64,000 nt of DNA from an uncultured Cellvibrio sp. (GCA_937958105.1 CALFXJ010000044.1:1-64000); one strand, 5' to 3'; positions 16,458 to 25,208 are shown, numbered from the stretch's first letter. The notes: generated by a model not told the origin, from the sequence alone. Made by a program: numbers and translations.

Positions 16458-17333
16458 ATGATTCAAGGCAGTATGGTTGCTCTGGTAACCCCCATGACCC
16501 CTGACAATGCACTGGATTGGGCTGGTCTGCATAAGCTGGTGGATTGGCATCTGGAGCAGGGCACCCATGCCATCGTTGCAGTAGGGACGACGGGCGAATC
16601 TGCTACCTTGAACGTTGAAGAGCATCTGGAAGTTATCCGCAAGATCGTTGATCAGGTTCACGGTCGGGTTCCGGTGATTGCCGGTACCGGTGCGAACTCT
16701 ACCGAAGAGGCTGTCGAGTTGACTGCTGCCGCCAAAGATGTCGGTGCTGATGCCTGCCTGCTAGTGACCCCCTATTACAACAAGCCTACTCAGGAAGGTT
16801 TGTTCCTCCATCATCAGTTCATTGCCAAGTCTGTTGCCATTCCGCAAATCCTTTATAACGTACCAGGTCGCACCAGCGTAGATATGCAGCCGGAGACAGT
16901 TCTGCGTCTTGCCCAGATTGACAATATCATCGGAATTAAAGAAGCCACCGGCGACCTGGACCGCGCCCGTCTCCTGATCGAGAGGGCACCGTCAGATTTT
17001 GTGATTATCTCCGGCGATGATGCAACGGCGGTGGATTTAATGCTTTTGGGTGGTAAAGGGGATATTTCTGTCACCGCCAATGTCGTACCTGCTGCCATTG
17101 CGCAGATGTGTGAGCTGGCTATTGCCGGAAAGGCGGACGAGGCCCGCGCGATCAATGATCGTCTGTTGCCGTTGCATGCCGCGATGTTTATTGAATCCAA
17201 CCCCATCCCGGTCAAATGGGCTCTGGAGCAAATGGGACTGATTCAATCCGGTATTCGCCTGCCGTTAACACGTCTGTCGGGGCAATATCACCCACAGGTT
17301 AAATCTGCCCTGCAATCCGCCGGGCTGCTGTAG
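16458..17333 (+). CDS. dapA: 4-hydroxy-tetrahydrodipicolinate synthase
   Basis: A 291-residue class I aldolase-type enzyme that condenses pyruvate with aspartate semialdehyde in lysine and diaminopimelate synthesis. The Schiff-base Lys161 is in IIGIKEATGD, the catalytic Tyr133 in ILYNVPGRT, Thr44-Thr45 in VGTTGES and Tyr107 in PYYNKPTQEGL. The ATG at 16458 has GGAG seven bases upstream; the longer frame from 16428 is rejected. It begins the dapA-bamC-MBL-purC operon, with bamC only nine bases downstream, as in Pseudomonas. Confidence 0.97.
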   Translation: MIQGSMVALVTPMTPDNALDWAGLHKLVDWHLEQGTHAIVAVGTTGESATLNVEEHLEVIRKIVDQVHGRVPVIAGTGANSTEEAVELTAAAKDVGADACLLVTPYYNKPTQEGLFLHHQFIAKSVAIPQILYNVPGRTSVDMQPETVLRLAQIDNIIGIKEATGDLDRARLLIERAPSDFVIISGDDATAVDLMLLGGKGDISVTANVVPAAIAQMCELAIAGKADEARAINDRLLPLHAAMFIESNPIPVKWALEQMGLIQSGIRLPLTRLSGQYHPQVKSALQSAGLL

Positions 17334-17342
17334 AGACAATTC

Positions 17343-18569
17343 ATGAGAATAATGACTGTTAAAAAGTCGCCAGCTTTTTACGTGTTGCTGGCGCTGTTGA
17401 GTGTTTCCCTGTCTGGTTGTGGCTTTTTCTTTGGTGATGATGGTGTATTTCGCAATCGCGAGAACGACTATCTGAAGGCGGACAATATTCCTCCGCTGGT
17501 ACTTGATGAAAGCCTCGATACACGCGCCTTGAGCGAGCTGTACCCGATTCCGCCGATTACCGAGTCGGATTTTGGCTACGAAGCTGATCCCGAAAATAAC
17601 GAGATTCCCCGGCCCATGCCGCTCTCGGCCAATGTGCTGGAGGAGAGCGTAAAGATTCAGCGCCTGGGGCAACAGTCCTGGATTCTGATGAACGTAGCCC
17701 CGGGAGAGGTCTGGCCCCGCGTGCGTCACTTTTTGAACGTGAATGGATTAGCGGTTTCTTCTTCCGACATCAGCAGCGGCGTTATTGAAACTGACTGGAT
17801 CCAGTTCAAGACTGATCTCAGTACTTACGATAAATATCGCATTCAGATTGATCAGGGTGTCCAGCCGGAGACCACTGAGATTCATATCACTCACCTCAGT
17901 ATTCCTACCGGGACCAATCCTCCGTCTCCGATCAGCTGGCCCCAAGCGTCAGTGAACCCTGAAAGAGAAAAGTGGCTGCTGGATGAATTGGCTGCGACCC
18001 TCGCCAGCGATACGACGGAAGGTGGTACTTCACTGCTGGCGCAATCCATTGGCGGCTCCACCAAAGCGAATCTGGGGATATACCGCAATGAGCCGGTGAT
18101 GCGCCTGAAACTGGATCGCGCGCGGGCTCTGGGCACTATTTCCTATGCTCTTAAGCAGGAAGGCTTCTCCCTGTATGAAAGTGACGCCGCGACGGGTATT
18201 TTCTACGCGTATTACAGCAAAATTGACCCAGAAGGGCCGGGCTGGTTCAGTCGTAAGTGGAGCAGTATCCGTAATGCAGGCTGGGTTAAAGCAATCTTTG
18301 GTGAACCTGAAGAGGATCGAATCAAGCTGAGCAGTCCTTATACGCTGGCAGAACTGAGTGCCAATCTGCCCCAGGGTGCTGCGCTTGACGAAGCCCCTAT
18401 GTCAAACCGCAAGCAGGAACAAACCCTGCCGAATGCGCCGGGTTATCTGATTATCATCACTGGTGACGAAGGTGACCTGCTGGTTCGTTTGCGCGATCCC
18501 TACGGCAAGCGGCTTGAACCGCGTAAGACGCGGGAGATGCTGACAATCCTGCGGAAAAACCTCATCTAA
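17343..18569 (+). CDS. bamC: Outer-membrane assembly lipoprotein BamC
   Basis: A 408-residue lipoprotein of the BAM complex that inserts outer-membrane proteins. The signal peptide ends in lipobox LSGC, with Cys26 as the lipidated residue. The typical BamC motif NDYLKADNIPPL follows, then two helix-grip regions joined by a linker (QRLGQQSWILMNVAPGEVWP for the first, PVMRLKLDRARALGTISYAL for the second). ATGs at 17343 and 17352 are both possible starts; the difference does not affect the lipobox. It is tightly coupled to dapA and to the metallo-hydrolase gene that starts ten bases after its stop. Confidence 0.94.
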   Translation: MRIMTVKKSPAFYVLLALLSVSLSGCGFFFGDDGVFRNRENDYLKADNIPPLVLDESLDTRALSELYPIPPITESDFGYEADPENNEIPRPMPLSANVLEESVKIQRLGQQSWILMNVAPGEVWPRVRHFLNVNGLAVSSSDISSGVIETDWIQFKTDLSTYDKYRIQIDQGVQPETTEIHITHLSIPTGTNPPSPISWPQASVNPEREKWLLDELAATLASDTTEGGTSLLAQSIGGSTKANLGIYRNEPVMRLKLDRARALGTISYALKQEGFSLYESDAATGIFYAYYSKIDPEGPGWFSRKWSSIRNAGWVKAIFGEPEEDRIKLSSPYTLAELSANLPQGAALDEAPMSNRKQEQTLPNAPGYLIIITGDEGDLLVRLRDPYGKRLEPRKTREMLTILRKNLI

Positions 18570-18579
18570 AGGAAAGGCT

Positions 18580-19338
18580 ATGCGTTTTGCATCGCTGGGC
18601 AGTGGCAGTCGTGGGAATTCCACTCTGGTGGAGTGGGCTGCGGGTGCACTGCTCATCGACTGTGGCTTCAGCCTGAAGGAGACCGAGCAGCGTCTGCTTC
18701 GTTTGTCTCGCCGGCCAGAACAGCTCGCCGCCATTCTTGTTACCCATGAGCACTCGGATCATATCAAGGGTGTCGCAGCACTGGCGCGCCGCTATCAGAT
18801 CCCGGTCTACATGACTCCCGGAACTTTCCACAGCCGTAACCTGGGTGAACTTCCCGACCTGCGACTGATTCACGCTTATACTCCCTTTGAAGTTAATGGT
18901 CTCACGGTCAGGCCGGTAGCTGTCCCCCATGACGCGCGTGAGCCGGCGCAATTTGTTCTTGAATTTGCCGGGCTCCGCTTGGGAATACTGACTGATTTGG
19001 GTAGTATTACGCCCCATGTTGAAGCCTGTTACCAGTCCTGTGATGCCATGGTTCTTGAGGCGAATCACGACCCCGCGATGCTGGCCTACGGCAGCTATCC
19101 ACCTTCGCTCAAGCAGCGTGTTGGAGGGCAGTGGGGACATTTAAGTAATCAGCAGGCTGCAGGTTTTCTGCAGCGGATCGATACGCAGCGATTGCAGCAT
19201 CTGGTAGTGGCGCATATCAGTCAGCAAAACAATACACCGGCGCTGGCTCAGGCAACACTGGCGCCGGTGACAACCCAGGTCAAGCAGGTGACCTACGCCT
19301 GTCAAAATGAAGGTTTTGACTGGCTGACTTTGACCTGA
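18580..19338 (+). CDS. MBL-fold metallo-hydrolase
   Basis: A 252-residue metallo-beta-lactamase-fold protein. The metal-binding motif VTHEHSDHIKG gives His56, His58, Asp60 and His61. ILTDLGSITPHV and EANHDPAMLAYGSYP supply later metal-binding regions. The beginning MRFASLGSGSRGNSTLVE is typical of the YycJ/PA1009-like group, which acts as a nuclease in some Gram-positives, but the function in proteobacteria is open. Its position between bamC and purC is conserved in pseudomonads. AAAGGA lies just before the ATG. Confidence 0.88.
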   Translation: MRFASLGSGSRGNSTLVEWAAGALLIDCGFSLKETEQRLLRLSRRPEQLAAILVTHEHSDHIKGVAALARRYQIPVYMTPGTFHSRNLGELPDLRLIHAYTPFEVNGLTVRPVAVPHDAREPAQFVLEFAGLRLGILTDLGSITPHVEACYQSCDAMVLEANHDPAMLAYGSYPPSLKQRVGGQWGHLSNQQAAGFLQRIDTQRLQHLVVAHISQQNNTPALAQATLAPVTTQVKQVTYACQNEGFDWLTLT

Positions 19339-19386
19339 CCTGATTTACCAACCGATACAGTTCTTTTATTTACAGCAGGCACCATA

Positions 19387-20097
19387 ATGGAAAAACGCGA
19401 ACAACTTTACGCGGGTAAGGCAAAATCTGTTTTCAAGACTGACGATCCGGATCGTCTGATCCTGTTATTCCGCAACGACACCTCAGCCTTTGATGGTAAG
19501 CGTATCGAGCAGTTGGATCGTAAAGGTATGGTGAACAACAAGTTCAATGCCTTCATTATGGGTAAATTGCAGGAAGCCGGTATTCCTACCCACTTCGAGA
19601 AGCTGCTGTCTGACACCGAATCCCTCGTTAAAAAGATGGACATGATTCCTGTGGAGTGCGTTGTGCGCAACCTCGCAGCAGGGTCCATTACCCGTCGTCT
19701 TGGCGTACAGGAAGGCCTCGAGCTGAATCCGCCTACCTTTGAATTTTTCCTTAAGAATGACGCGCTCGGTGACCCGATGGTCAACGAATCTCATATTCAA
19801 TCCTTTGGGTGGGCTACCGCGGAGCAGGTTGCGCGGATGAAAGAGCTGACTTTCAAGATCAATGATGTACTGAAGGAACTGTTTGCCAGTGGCAATATGT
19901 TACTGGTGGATTTCAAGGTGGAGTTCGGGCTGTTCAAGGGCGAGGTGATCCTGGGTGATGAATTCTCTCCCGATGGCTGCCGCCTGTGGGACAAAGATAC
20001 CCGCGAAAAACTGGATAAAGACCGCTTCCGCCAGAATCTCGGAAACGTTGTGGAATCCTATGAACTCGTTGGGAAGCGCTTGGGTTTGAACTTCTAA
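19387..20097 (+). CDS. purC: Phosphoribosylaminoimidazole-succinocarboxamide synthase
   Basis: A 236-residue SAICAR synthase for the purine pathway, joining CAIR with aspartate using ATP. Characteristic segments are LYAGKAKSVF near the N-terminus, FRNDTSAFDGKR, VVRNLAAGSITRRLG, LVDFKVEFGLF and LGDEFSPDGCRLWD. The length is normal. It is the last gene of the dapA-bamC-MBL cluster with a 48-base gap, and a long hairpin follows at 20124-20153. Confidence 0.97.
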   Translation: MEKREQLYAGKAKSVFKTDDPDRLILLFRNDTSAFDGKRIEQLDRKGMVNNKFNAFIMGKLQEAGIPTHFEKLLSDTESLVKKMDMIPVECVVRNLAAGSITRRLGVQEGLELNPPTFEFFLKNDALGDPMVNESHIQSFGWATAEQVARMKELTFKINDVLKELFASGNMLLVDFKVEFGLFKGEVILGDEFSPDGCRLWDKDTREKLDKDRFRQNLGNVVESYELVGKRLGLNF

Positions 20098-20123
20098 GGT
20101 TCGAACACCTGTGTGGAATGCGT

Positions 20124-20153
20124 CACGTAAAGGAGCTGCCACTCCTTTACGTG
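20124..20153. terminator. Perfect 12-bp hairpin after purC
   Basis: CACGTAAAGGAG (20124-20135) and CTCCTTTACGTG (20142-20153) are perfectly complementary around a 6-base loop. No T-run follows. It probably marks the end of the purC operon transcript, or protects its 3' end. The remaining bases to 20277 hold only a weak promoter-like stretch for the PilZ gene. Confidence 0.55.
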
Positions 20154-20277
20154 GAGCGATTGTGACCATGGACCACTTTTACTATGGCAGAACTGTTCTA
20201 TGCTTGTTAAAGTCTGTTGGGATGCAGGTATCGTTTAGCGCCGGACGCAATAACTATCAGAAATCAGGAGCCTGACC

Positions 20278-20547
20278 GTGATTGAACGTCGTATGTTTGA
20301 ACGTACATCGGCCTCGGTGAGAGTAGAGATGAGCCACCCGAGCTTCGGTACGATAGTAGGGTTTACCAAGGATATCTCTGATGGTGGTGCACTGGTACAG
20401 ATTGAAAACCAGCCTAATCCACCTGTTGGCACAGAAGTAATGGTTAAATTTCGTAAGGCGATAGGCCCTATTAATCTTGAGCCGGTCAAGATGAAAGTGG
20501 TCCACCAGCTGCGCAACACCATTGGCTTGATGTTCGTCGGTCGGTAG
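20278..20547 (+). CDS. PilZ domain protein
   Basis: An 89-residue single-domain PilZ protein, a candidate receptor for c-di-GMP. Both ligand motifs are seen: RRMFER at residues 4-9 for the RxxxR element, and DISDGG at 32-37 for the D/NxSxxG element. The start is GTG at 20278 with AGGAG about nine bases upstream (tcaggagcctgacc). No output domain is attached, so it must act through a partner. The HD-GYP protein at 57185 is a possible member of the same signalling network. Confidence 0.9.
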   Translation: MIERRMFERTSASVRVEMSHPSFGTIVGFTKDISDGGALVQIENQPNPPVGTEVMVKFRKAIGPINLEPVKMKVVHQLRNTIGLMFVGR

Positions 20548-20591
20548 TTGATTGAGCGTTTGCGGTCAGTCGTTTCAAACCTTGGATGGGT

Positions 20592-21107
20592 CTATCGACA
20601 CTGTTCCGGCTTTAATATTTCCCCTTTTACTTCCTTCATATTTTCAGCGAGCTGATTAACGTCTGAGCAATCCAGAGCTGGGTTTTGCTCCAGATCCAGC
20701 TGAGTCAGTTTCAACAGGCTCAGCAGGGGCGCAGCAGAGTTGAGTTGATTTTCCCGCAGAACAAGTACTTTTAGATTGCCGAGTCTATCCAGTGGTGCAA
20801 CTGTGGTCAGCTTATTGCTGGCGAGATTCAGTTCTTCCAACGCGCGGAAATGTTCCAGACCAGCGAGGCTGGTAATCCCTGCGCTGCTGCAATTGAGCCG
20901 AGTCAATTGTTGAACACGGGTAACTTTCCTGTCTTCGATGGTTTGCGCTATGCATTGACGAAGGTTGTTGTCGGCGATCTGATAATCAGTGAAGAGAGGC
21001 TCAGGCGTGTAAACGACATTGTCATTGACGCTGACCGAATAATTACATCCGGTTGTAGAAACAGCGGCTGCTATCAATAAAATCCCTGCGACATGGAATG
21101 GTTTCAT
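20592..21107 (-). CDS. Leucine-rich-repeat lipoprotein
   Basis: A 171-residue protein with a signal peptide ending in lipobox TTGC (Cys21). After about 45 residues come four or five internalin-type leucine-rich repeats of about 22 residues each: VQQLTRLNCSSAGITSLAGL, FRALEELNLASNKLTTVAPL, LGNLKVLVLRENQLNSAAPL and LLKLTQLDLEQNPALD. The C-terminus has a final CSDVNQLAEN and a Cys near the end, possibly a disulphide. It is probably a surface or periplasmic binding protein with an unknown partner. It is monocistronic and convergent with the PilZ gene. Confidence 0.8.
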   Translation of the reverse strand: MKPFHVAGILLIAAAVSTTGCNYSVSVNDNVVYTPEPLFTDYQIADNNLRQCIAQTIEDRKVTRVQQLTRLNCSSAGITSLAGLEHFRALEELNLASNKLTTVAPLDRLGNLKVLVLRENQLNSAAPLLSLLKLTQLDLEQNPALDCSDVNQLAENMKEVKGEILKPEQCR

Positions 21108-21360
21108 TGTGCTTTCATCCTGCTAAATATAAATCAGCAAATAGCTTATTAAATTCCCTTGATATTGCTATCCATCCTAAAGCTGAACCTTCGCTGAACC
21201 GAGCGCTTTTCATCTCGCGCCGGAGAATCGATTGAACTGCCGGTTTCAGACCCGGTCTATTGTGCGATAAAACTATGATGAAACACTATTTAATTTTTGT
21301 AGAATCCTGTTATCTTGCTGTTCTGGATTTTTTCTACCTGTCCCACAAAGAGGAAGTTTC

Positions 21361-22011
21361 ATGAAACCATTAATTGCCTTGTTATCCGTACTGTTTTTAT
21401 TTGGTTGTACATCAACTGATCCCTACACGGGGCAGCAAAAAACCAGCAACACAGCTAAAGGGGCAGGAATTGGTGCCGTAGCCGGTGCGGTAATTGGCGC
21501 AGCGTCTGCCAGCAAGAGCGACCGTAAAAAGGGTGCGCTTACCGGTGCTGTGGCCGGTGGTGCCATCGGTGGTGGTGTAGGTTATTACATGGATCGCCAG
21601 GAAGCTGCGTTGCGTGAGCGTCTGCAAGGTTCAGGGGTTCAGGTACGTCGTGAAGGCGATAAGATTTATCTGATTATGCCGGGCAATATTACCTTCGCTA
21701 CTGGTAGCGCAGTTATCCGTTCTGACTTCTATAACGTGTTGGATTCCGTGGCACTGGTGCTGGCTGAATTTAACAAAACTGCCATCAAAATCAGTGGCCA
21801 TACCGACTCCACCGGCGGTGCTCAGCTGAACCAGACACTGAGTGAGCAGCGTGCAAACAGCGTGCGCAATTATCTGGCGGAGCGCAAAGTTGCTGCAGGC
21901 CGTATCCAGTCTTACGGTTATGGTCCTCGTTATCCGATCGCGACTAATGATACCGAAGCTGGTCGCCAGGCTAACCGTCGCGTTGAACTGGAACTCTTAC
22001 CTTTGGAGTAA
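21361..22011 (+). CDS. OmpA-family lipoprotein with glycine zipper (YiaD-like)
   Basis: A 216-residue lipoprotein. The lipobox FGC places the lipid on Cys16. A glycine-zipper segment (GAGIGAVAGAVIGAASA, then GALTGAVAGGAIGGGVGYYM) covers about residues 36-75. The C-terminal OmpA-like peptidoglycan-binding domain has ISGHTDSTGGAQLNQTLSEQ and RIQSYGYG, ending in NRRVELEL. The architecture matches E. coli YiaD. GAGGAAG lies upstream of the ATG, and an intrinsic terminator follows. It anchors the outer membrane to the peptidoglycan. Confidence 0.92.
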   Translation: MKPLIALLSVLFLFGCTSTDPYTGQQKTSNTAKGAGIGAVAGAVIGAASASKSDRKKGALTGAVAGGAIGGGVGYYMDRQEAALRERLQGSGVQVRREGDKIYLIMPGNITFATGSAVIRSDFYNVLDSVALVLAEFNKTAIKISGHTDSTGGAQLNQTLSEQRANSVRNYLAERKVAAGRIQSYGYGPRYPIATNDTEAGRQANRRVELELLPLE

Positions 22012-22040
22012 TAGACGGGTTAGCGTTCGCCTAATTGACC

Positions 22041-22070
22041 AAAAAGCCGCCTTACGGGGCGGCTTTTTTT
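22041..22070 (+). terminator. Intrinsic terminator after the OmpA-family gene
   Basis: GCCGCC (22046-22051) pairs with GGCGGC (22058-22063). Five A before and seven T after give it the form of a bidirectional terminator, and the convergent fpr gene ends at 22123. Confidence 0.9.
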
Positions 22071-22122
22071 ATAGGGTTGCAGAGCGTATTTCAGAGCCTG
22101 CTGAGATATCTGCTAATCTACT

Positions 22123-22866
22123 TCATTGATAAATTTCAATAGTGATCTGACCTGGGTCGCGTCGCTGATTTCTTTTCAGTCCGCGCTCCGCCAGTACGGA
22201 AAGACAGCCGTTAATCATACCGCTGTTACCGCACAGCATAACTTGAGCGTTGTTAGCGCTCAGAGTTAAGTCTAAAAGATTTTCTATATCGTTATTCAGC
22301 AGCAGGTCGGGGATGCGTCTACTAAGGTGGGGCGTGTCCGGTTCACGGGTAACGGAATGAAAATAATGGAATTGCTGTGAATGCAGCCGCTGGATCTCCT
22401 CCAGTTCTTTGCAGTACGCCATCTCGCTCTGATCCCGAACGCCATGGATCAATATTATCTGCTCGTAACTCTCCCAGGGGTCCACCGTACGTAACATGGA
22501 AAGAAATGGACTGAGTCCGGTACCCGTAGCGCAGAGCCACAACTGTTGGGCAGCAGGAACTTGTGAAAGCACAAAAAAACCACCGGCTTTGGGACTGCTT
22601 AAGACCTTATCGCCAGGTTGGAGCTGGAACAGGCGAGGTGAAAGCAGTCCGTCGTCTACACGATTAAAAAAAATTTCCTGAAGTGAATTGCCAGGAGGGT
22701 TAACAAGTGAGTAGGGGCGCAGCACCGCCTTGCCATTTATCTCCAAACCGAGATTGATGAACTGACCTGCTTCATATTCCGGCAGGTCCAACAGTATTCG
22801 AAGGGAACAAAGTCGATTGTTCCACTGGTGTCGTTCGACAATAGTACCCGTCAGCCAGTTCGGCAT
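22123..22866 (-). CDS. fpr: Ferredoxin/flavodoxin-NADP reductase
   Basis: A 247-residue FAD-dependent reductase, close to E. coli Fpr in length. The FAD motif is RPYSLVNPP and the nicotinamide motif is CATGTGLSPFLSML. HGVRDQSEMAYCKEL and MLCGNSGMI are also family blocks. The frame is open to 23010, but the extra 48 residues (including a run of five Arg) are unlike Fpr. The ATG at 22866 has AGGAG six bases before it and gives the family start MPNWLTGTIVERHQW. It moves electrons between NADPH and ferredoxin or flavodoxin. It is divergent from the blaI-like gene and may share its control region. Confidence 0.93.
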   Translation of the reverse strand: MPNWLTGTIVERHQWNNRLCSLRILLDLPEYEAGQFINLGLEINGKAVLRPYSLVNPPGNSLQEIFFNRVDDGLLSPRLFQLQPGDKVLSSPKAGGFFVLSQVPAAQQLWLCATGTGLSPFLSMLRTVDPWESYEQIILIHGVRDQSEMAYCKELEEIQRLHSQQFHYFHSVTREPDTPHLSRRIPDLLLNNDIENLLDLTLSANNAQVMLCGNSGMINGCLSVLAERGLKRNQRRDPGQITIEIYQ

Positions 22867-23017
22867 TTCCAGCTCCTGATAGCAGCTATAACGTCTGCGC
22901 CGTCTCATTAAGCATAGCCACAATATGTTGACTCTGCTGATGTTTGTAAATGCTCCGCTTCTGATGGATTCAAAAATTTCCTGCAAATTCAGCTGCTTAG
23001 ATGTGTTCATCCGATGT

Positions 23018-23097
23018 GTGCTAAATTTTTAGCACGAATATCTTGACTTTCATTATCTGGGTGCTAATTTTATAGCATGGTGCTAAAAAGTTAGCAT
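23018..23097 (+). promoter_or_regulatory. Three-operator control region of the blaI-like gene
   Basis: Three 18-base inverted repeats share the half-site GTGCTAA: 23018-23035 (GTGCTAAATTTTTAGCAC, perfect 8-bp arms), 23061-23078 (GTGCTAATTTTATAGCAT) and 23080-23097 (GTGCTAAAAAGTTAGCAT). A promoter with TTGACT at 23043-23048 and a -10 near 23065-23070 (TAATTT) lies between and under them, so a bound repressor would cover it. The array stands 34 bases before the BlaI-type repressor gene, its likely product. The first repeat is also close enough to act on the divergent fpr gene. Binding is inferred, not shown. Confidence 0.7.
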
Positions 23098-23130
23098 AGG
23101 CCTTCGGAACTCCAATTGTAGGAAAGAGTT

Positions 23131-23517
23131 ATGGTCAGCGATTCCTCACACAATCAACTCAGCCGGCGAGAGCGGCAGATTATGGATGCGTTGTTTGAAC
23201 ACGGCGAGCTTTCTGCGCAGGATGTTCGTTCAGCAATTCCTGATCCCCCGAGTTATTCCGCTGTACGGGCATTAATCGCCAAGCTGGTTGAAAAGAGGCT
23301 AGTAAGTTATCGCGAAGACGGACCTCGTTACATCTACTTCCCGTTGATTGAACGTAGTGAGGCTCGAGCCAATGCCTTACAGAAATTGCTGAAAACATTT
23401 TTTGATGGTTCAGCTGTGGCTGCAGTGAATGCTCTGCTCGGAATGAATAAGCAGAAGTTAAGTGATGCCGAAATCGCCGAATTAAAAGCGGCAATTGAAA
23501 AAGCAAAAGAACAATAA
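23131..23517 (+). CDS. BlaI/MecI/CopY-family transcriptional repressor
   Basis: A 128-residue winged-helix repressor: LSRRERQIMDALFEHGELSA, then SYSAVRALIAKLVEKRLVSY as recognition helix and wing, then a helical dimerisation end. The family represses its own operon and is inactivated by cleavage through an M56 protease such as BlaR1. The next gene encodes such a protease 23 bases downstream, and three matching operators lie upstream. No beta-lactamase or penicillin-binding-protein gene is nearby, so the controlled process may be different from antibiotic resistance. Confidence 0.92.
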   Translation: MVSDSSHNQLSRRERQIMDALFEHGELSAQDVRSAIPDPPSYSAVRALIAKLVEKRLVSYREDGPRYIYFPLIERSEARANALQKLLKTFFDGSAVAAVNALLGMNKQKLSDAEIAELKAAIEKAKEQ

Positions 23518-23540
23518 ACTACTGTCGTCACGAGGCAGAT

Positions 23541-25109
23541 ATGGCTACCGAAACTGCATTGAGTGTGTTGACGCTATTGCTGATAAAGCCAATGTTGATT
23601 GTTTTGGTTATTGTTGGCGGTGCGTGGCTGTTACGCAAAAAGTCAGCTGCGCTGCAGCACTTCTGGCTCGCGATCGGTTTGTCTGCTCTGGTGTTACTGC
23701 CGGTTTCGTTCAGTGTTCTGCCTCAGATCAAATGGCAGGTGTTGCCCCTGGGGCAGCAGGCATCGTTATTCTTTTCCTGGGTTCCTCCTGTTATCACCTG
23801 GCTTGGTGATAAGGACAATACCTTTGTTGTGGCAGCCATATATTTTACCGGTGCATTTTCGCTGTTGTTTTATTTGTTGCTCGGCATTCTGGCTATCGCT
23901 GTGCAAACGCGCCAGGCGAAAATCTGTAAAGATTACGATTTGCAATTTATCCTCGACAAGCTGAATGAGGAAATGGGCATATCCGCCAGAGTTTCCATGG
24001 TAACGAGTCGATCAGTTTCCTCACCTCAGATGTGGGGCATCTTCCGGCCGGTCATCATGCTGCCGGATGGCGCGCCGGATTGGAGCCGCGAACGTAAGTT
24101 TTCTGTTCTATTGCATGAGCTGGGACATGTGGTTCGTCATGACTGGGCGACGACCTTGGTTGTGAAAATCTGCTGTGCAGTATTCTGGTTTCTGCCACCA
24201 GTGTGGTGGCTGGCAAATCGCTTATTTCATTATGCAGAGATAGCCTGTGATGATTATGTTTATCGCGTAAATCAGAATATTCTCGTTCGCAACAGGGAAG
24301 CAGTGTACGCGGAAAATTTATTAGATATGGCTTGCTCCTCCCGCGATCCAGCATCCGAAACAACGCTTATGATGGCTGCTCATTCTTCAGTGTTTTATCG
24401 AATTGAGGCTGTTCTTGACCACCAGCGCCAGAGAAGCAATGCTGCGCCGGAAGCGCGACATTATCCTGTGCTTACTTTGCTGCTGCTGCTCTTTCTCTTT
24501 GCGAGTCTTCAGTTGGTGCCAGTTCAACAGACATTGGTTGCGCACGCATCAAGAATTCATTTATCCCAGGCAGAAGAAGTTTCTGTTGCTCCACCCGCGT
24601 CAACAGTATCAGCACTGCGCATGGATGCAGAAACGCTTCAGAAATTAAAGCAACAGACTCACACCAATAAACTACCGGCGGTGCCTCATGAGTGGGTGCT
24701 GGTTACCAGTGATGTCCTCGACCCTCGTGATATTGAGGTCGAGCAGCAGCCGGCAATTGATCCTGTTGGAGTTGCGGTACCTTTAGTTGCGGTACCTTTA
24801 ATTCAAATACAGGGTTATATGCCAAGCAGGATGGCCATGCCCGTGTATCCGCGTCATGCGCTTGAACGGGGTACTGAAGGCGAAGTAGTGGTTGAGTTTT
24901 CAATTGAAGAAGATGGCTCAATCTCTGCTCCGCGAATTTTATGGTCTCATCCCCGTCACGTCTTTGACAAAGCCGTGTTGTCTGCCTTGGAAAATTCCCG
25001 TTACCAGCCGCAGATCATCGATGGTGTTGCGGTGGTAATTGAAGGTGTAACTGAAACCTTCAAATTCCAAATCGAACAATCTGCAGCTGTCGATAAACGA
25101 CGACGATAA
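23541..25109 (+). CDS. BlaR1-like M56 membrane peptidase fused to a TonB C-terminal domain
   Basis: A 522-residue protein. Membrane helices lie at about 6-28, 41-60, 98-120 and 311-330. The zinc-metalloprotease motif HELGH (192-196) is followed by VVRHD and, further on, CDDYVYR, as in M56 peptidases. After the last helix comes a proline-poor linker of about 100 residues and a TonB-like energy-coupling domain (about 431-515, MPVYPRHALERGTEGEVVVE). There is no penicillin-binding sensor domain, so the signal sensed is unlike that of classical BlaR1. A 15-base tandem repeat (24771-24800) duplicates VAVPL in the linker. It is co-transcribed with the repressor and with the TonB-like gene downstream. 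Confidence 0.87.
   Translation: MATETALSVLTLLLIKPMLIVLVIVGGAWLLRKKSAALQHFWLAIGLSALVLLPVSFSVLPQIKWQVLPLGQQASLFFSWVPPVITWLGDKDNTFVVAAIYFTGAFSLLFYLLLGILAIAVQTRQAKICKDYDLQFILDKLNEEMGISARVSMVTSRSVSSPQMWGIFRPVIMLPDGAPDWSRERKFSVLLHELGHVVRHDWATTLVVKICCAVFWFLPPVWWLANRLFHYAEIACDDYVYRVNQNILVRNREAVYAENLLDMACSSRDPASETTLMMAAHSSVFYRIEAVLDHQRQRSNAAPEARHYPVLTLLLLLFLFASLQLVPVQQTLVAHASRIHLSQAEEVSVAPPASTVSALRMDAETLQKLKQQTHTNKLPAVPHEWVLVTSDVLDPRDIEVEQQPAIDPVGVAVPLVAVPLIQIQGYMPSRMAMPVYPRHALERGTEGEVVVEFSIEEDGSISAPRILWSHPRHVFDKAVLSALENSRYQPQIIDGVAVVIEGVTETFKFQIEQSAAVDKRRR
24771..24800 (+). repeat. Tandem 15-base duplication in the M56-TonB gene
   Basis: GTTGCGGTACCTTTA occurs at 24771-24785 and again, identical, at 24786-24800. 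The unit is a multiple of three, so the frame is kept, and it adds one extra VAVPL unit to the linker between the membrane part and the TonB domain. Confidence 0.95.
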
Positions 25110-25208
25110 CCATTCCCCTTCTCACATTTTTCGCTGTTCCCGTACCGGGCCGGGGTAGTTTTGTCCGGAATCCAGCCCCCCATTATGATAATTTGCGAGG
25201 AATATTCC

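Noticed and set aside
22867..23010. N-terminal extension of fpr
   Set aside because: The frame is open, but the added residues include an Arg run and do not resemble Fpr, while the internal ATG has a good ribosome site.
23018..23097. CRISPR array
   Set aside because: The repeats are three 18-base inverted operators without uniform spacers, and no cas genes are in the window.
23131..25109. Beta-lactam resistance operon
   Set aside because: A BlaI/BlaR1-like pair is present, but the protease lacks the penicillin-binding sensor domain and no beta-lactamase gene adjoins it.
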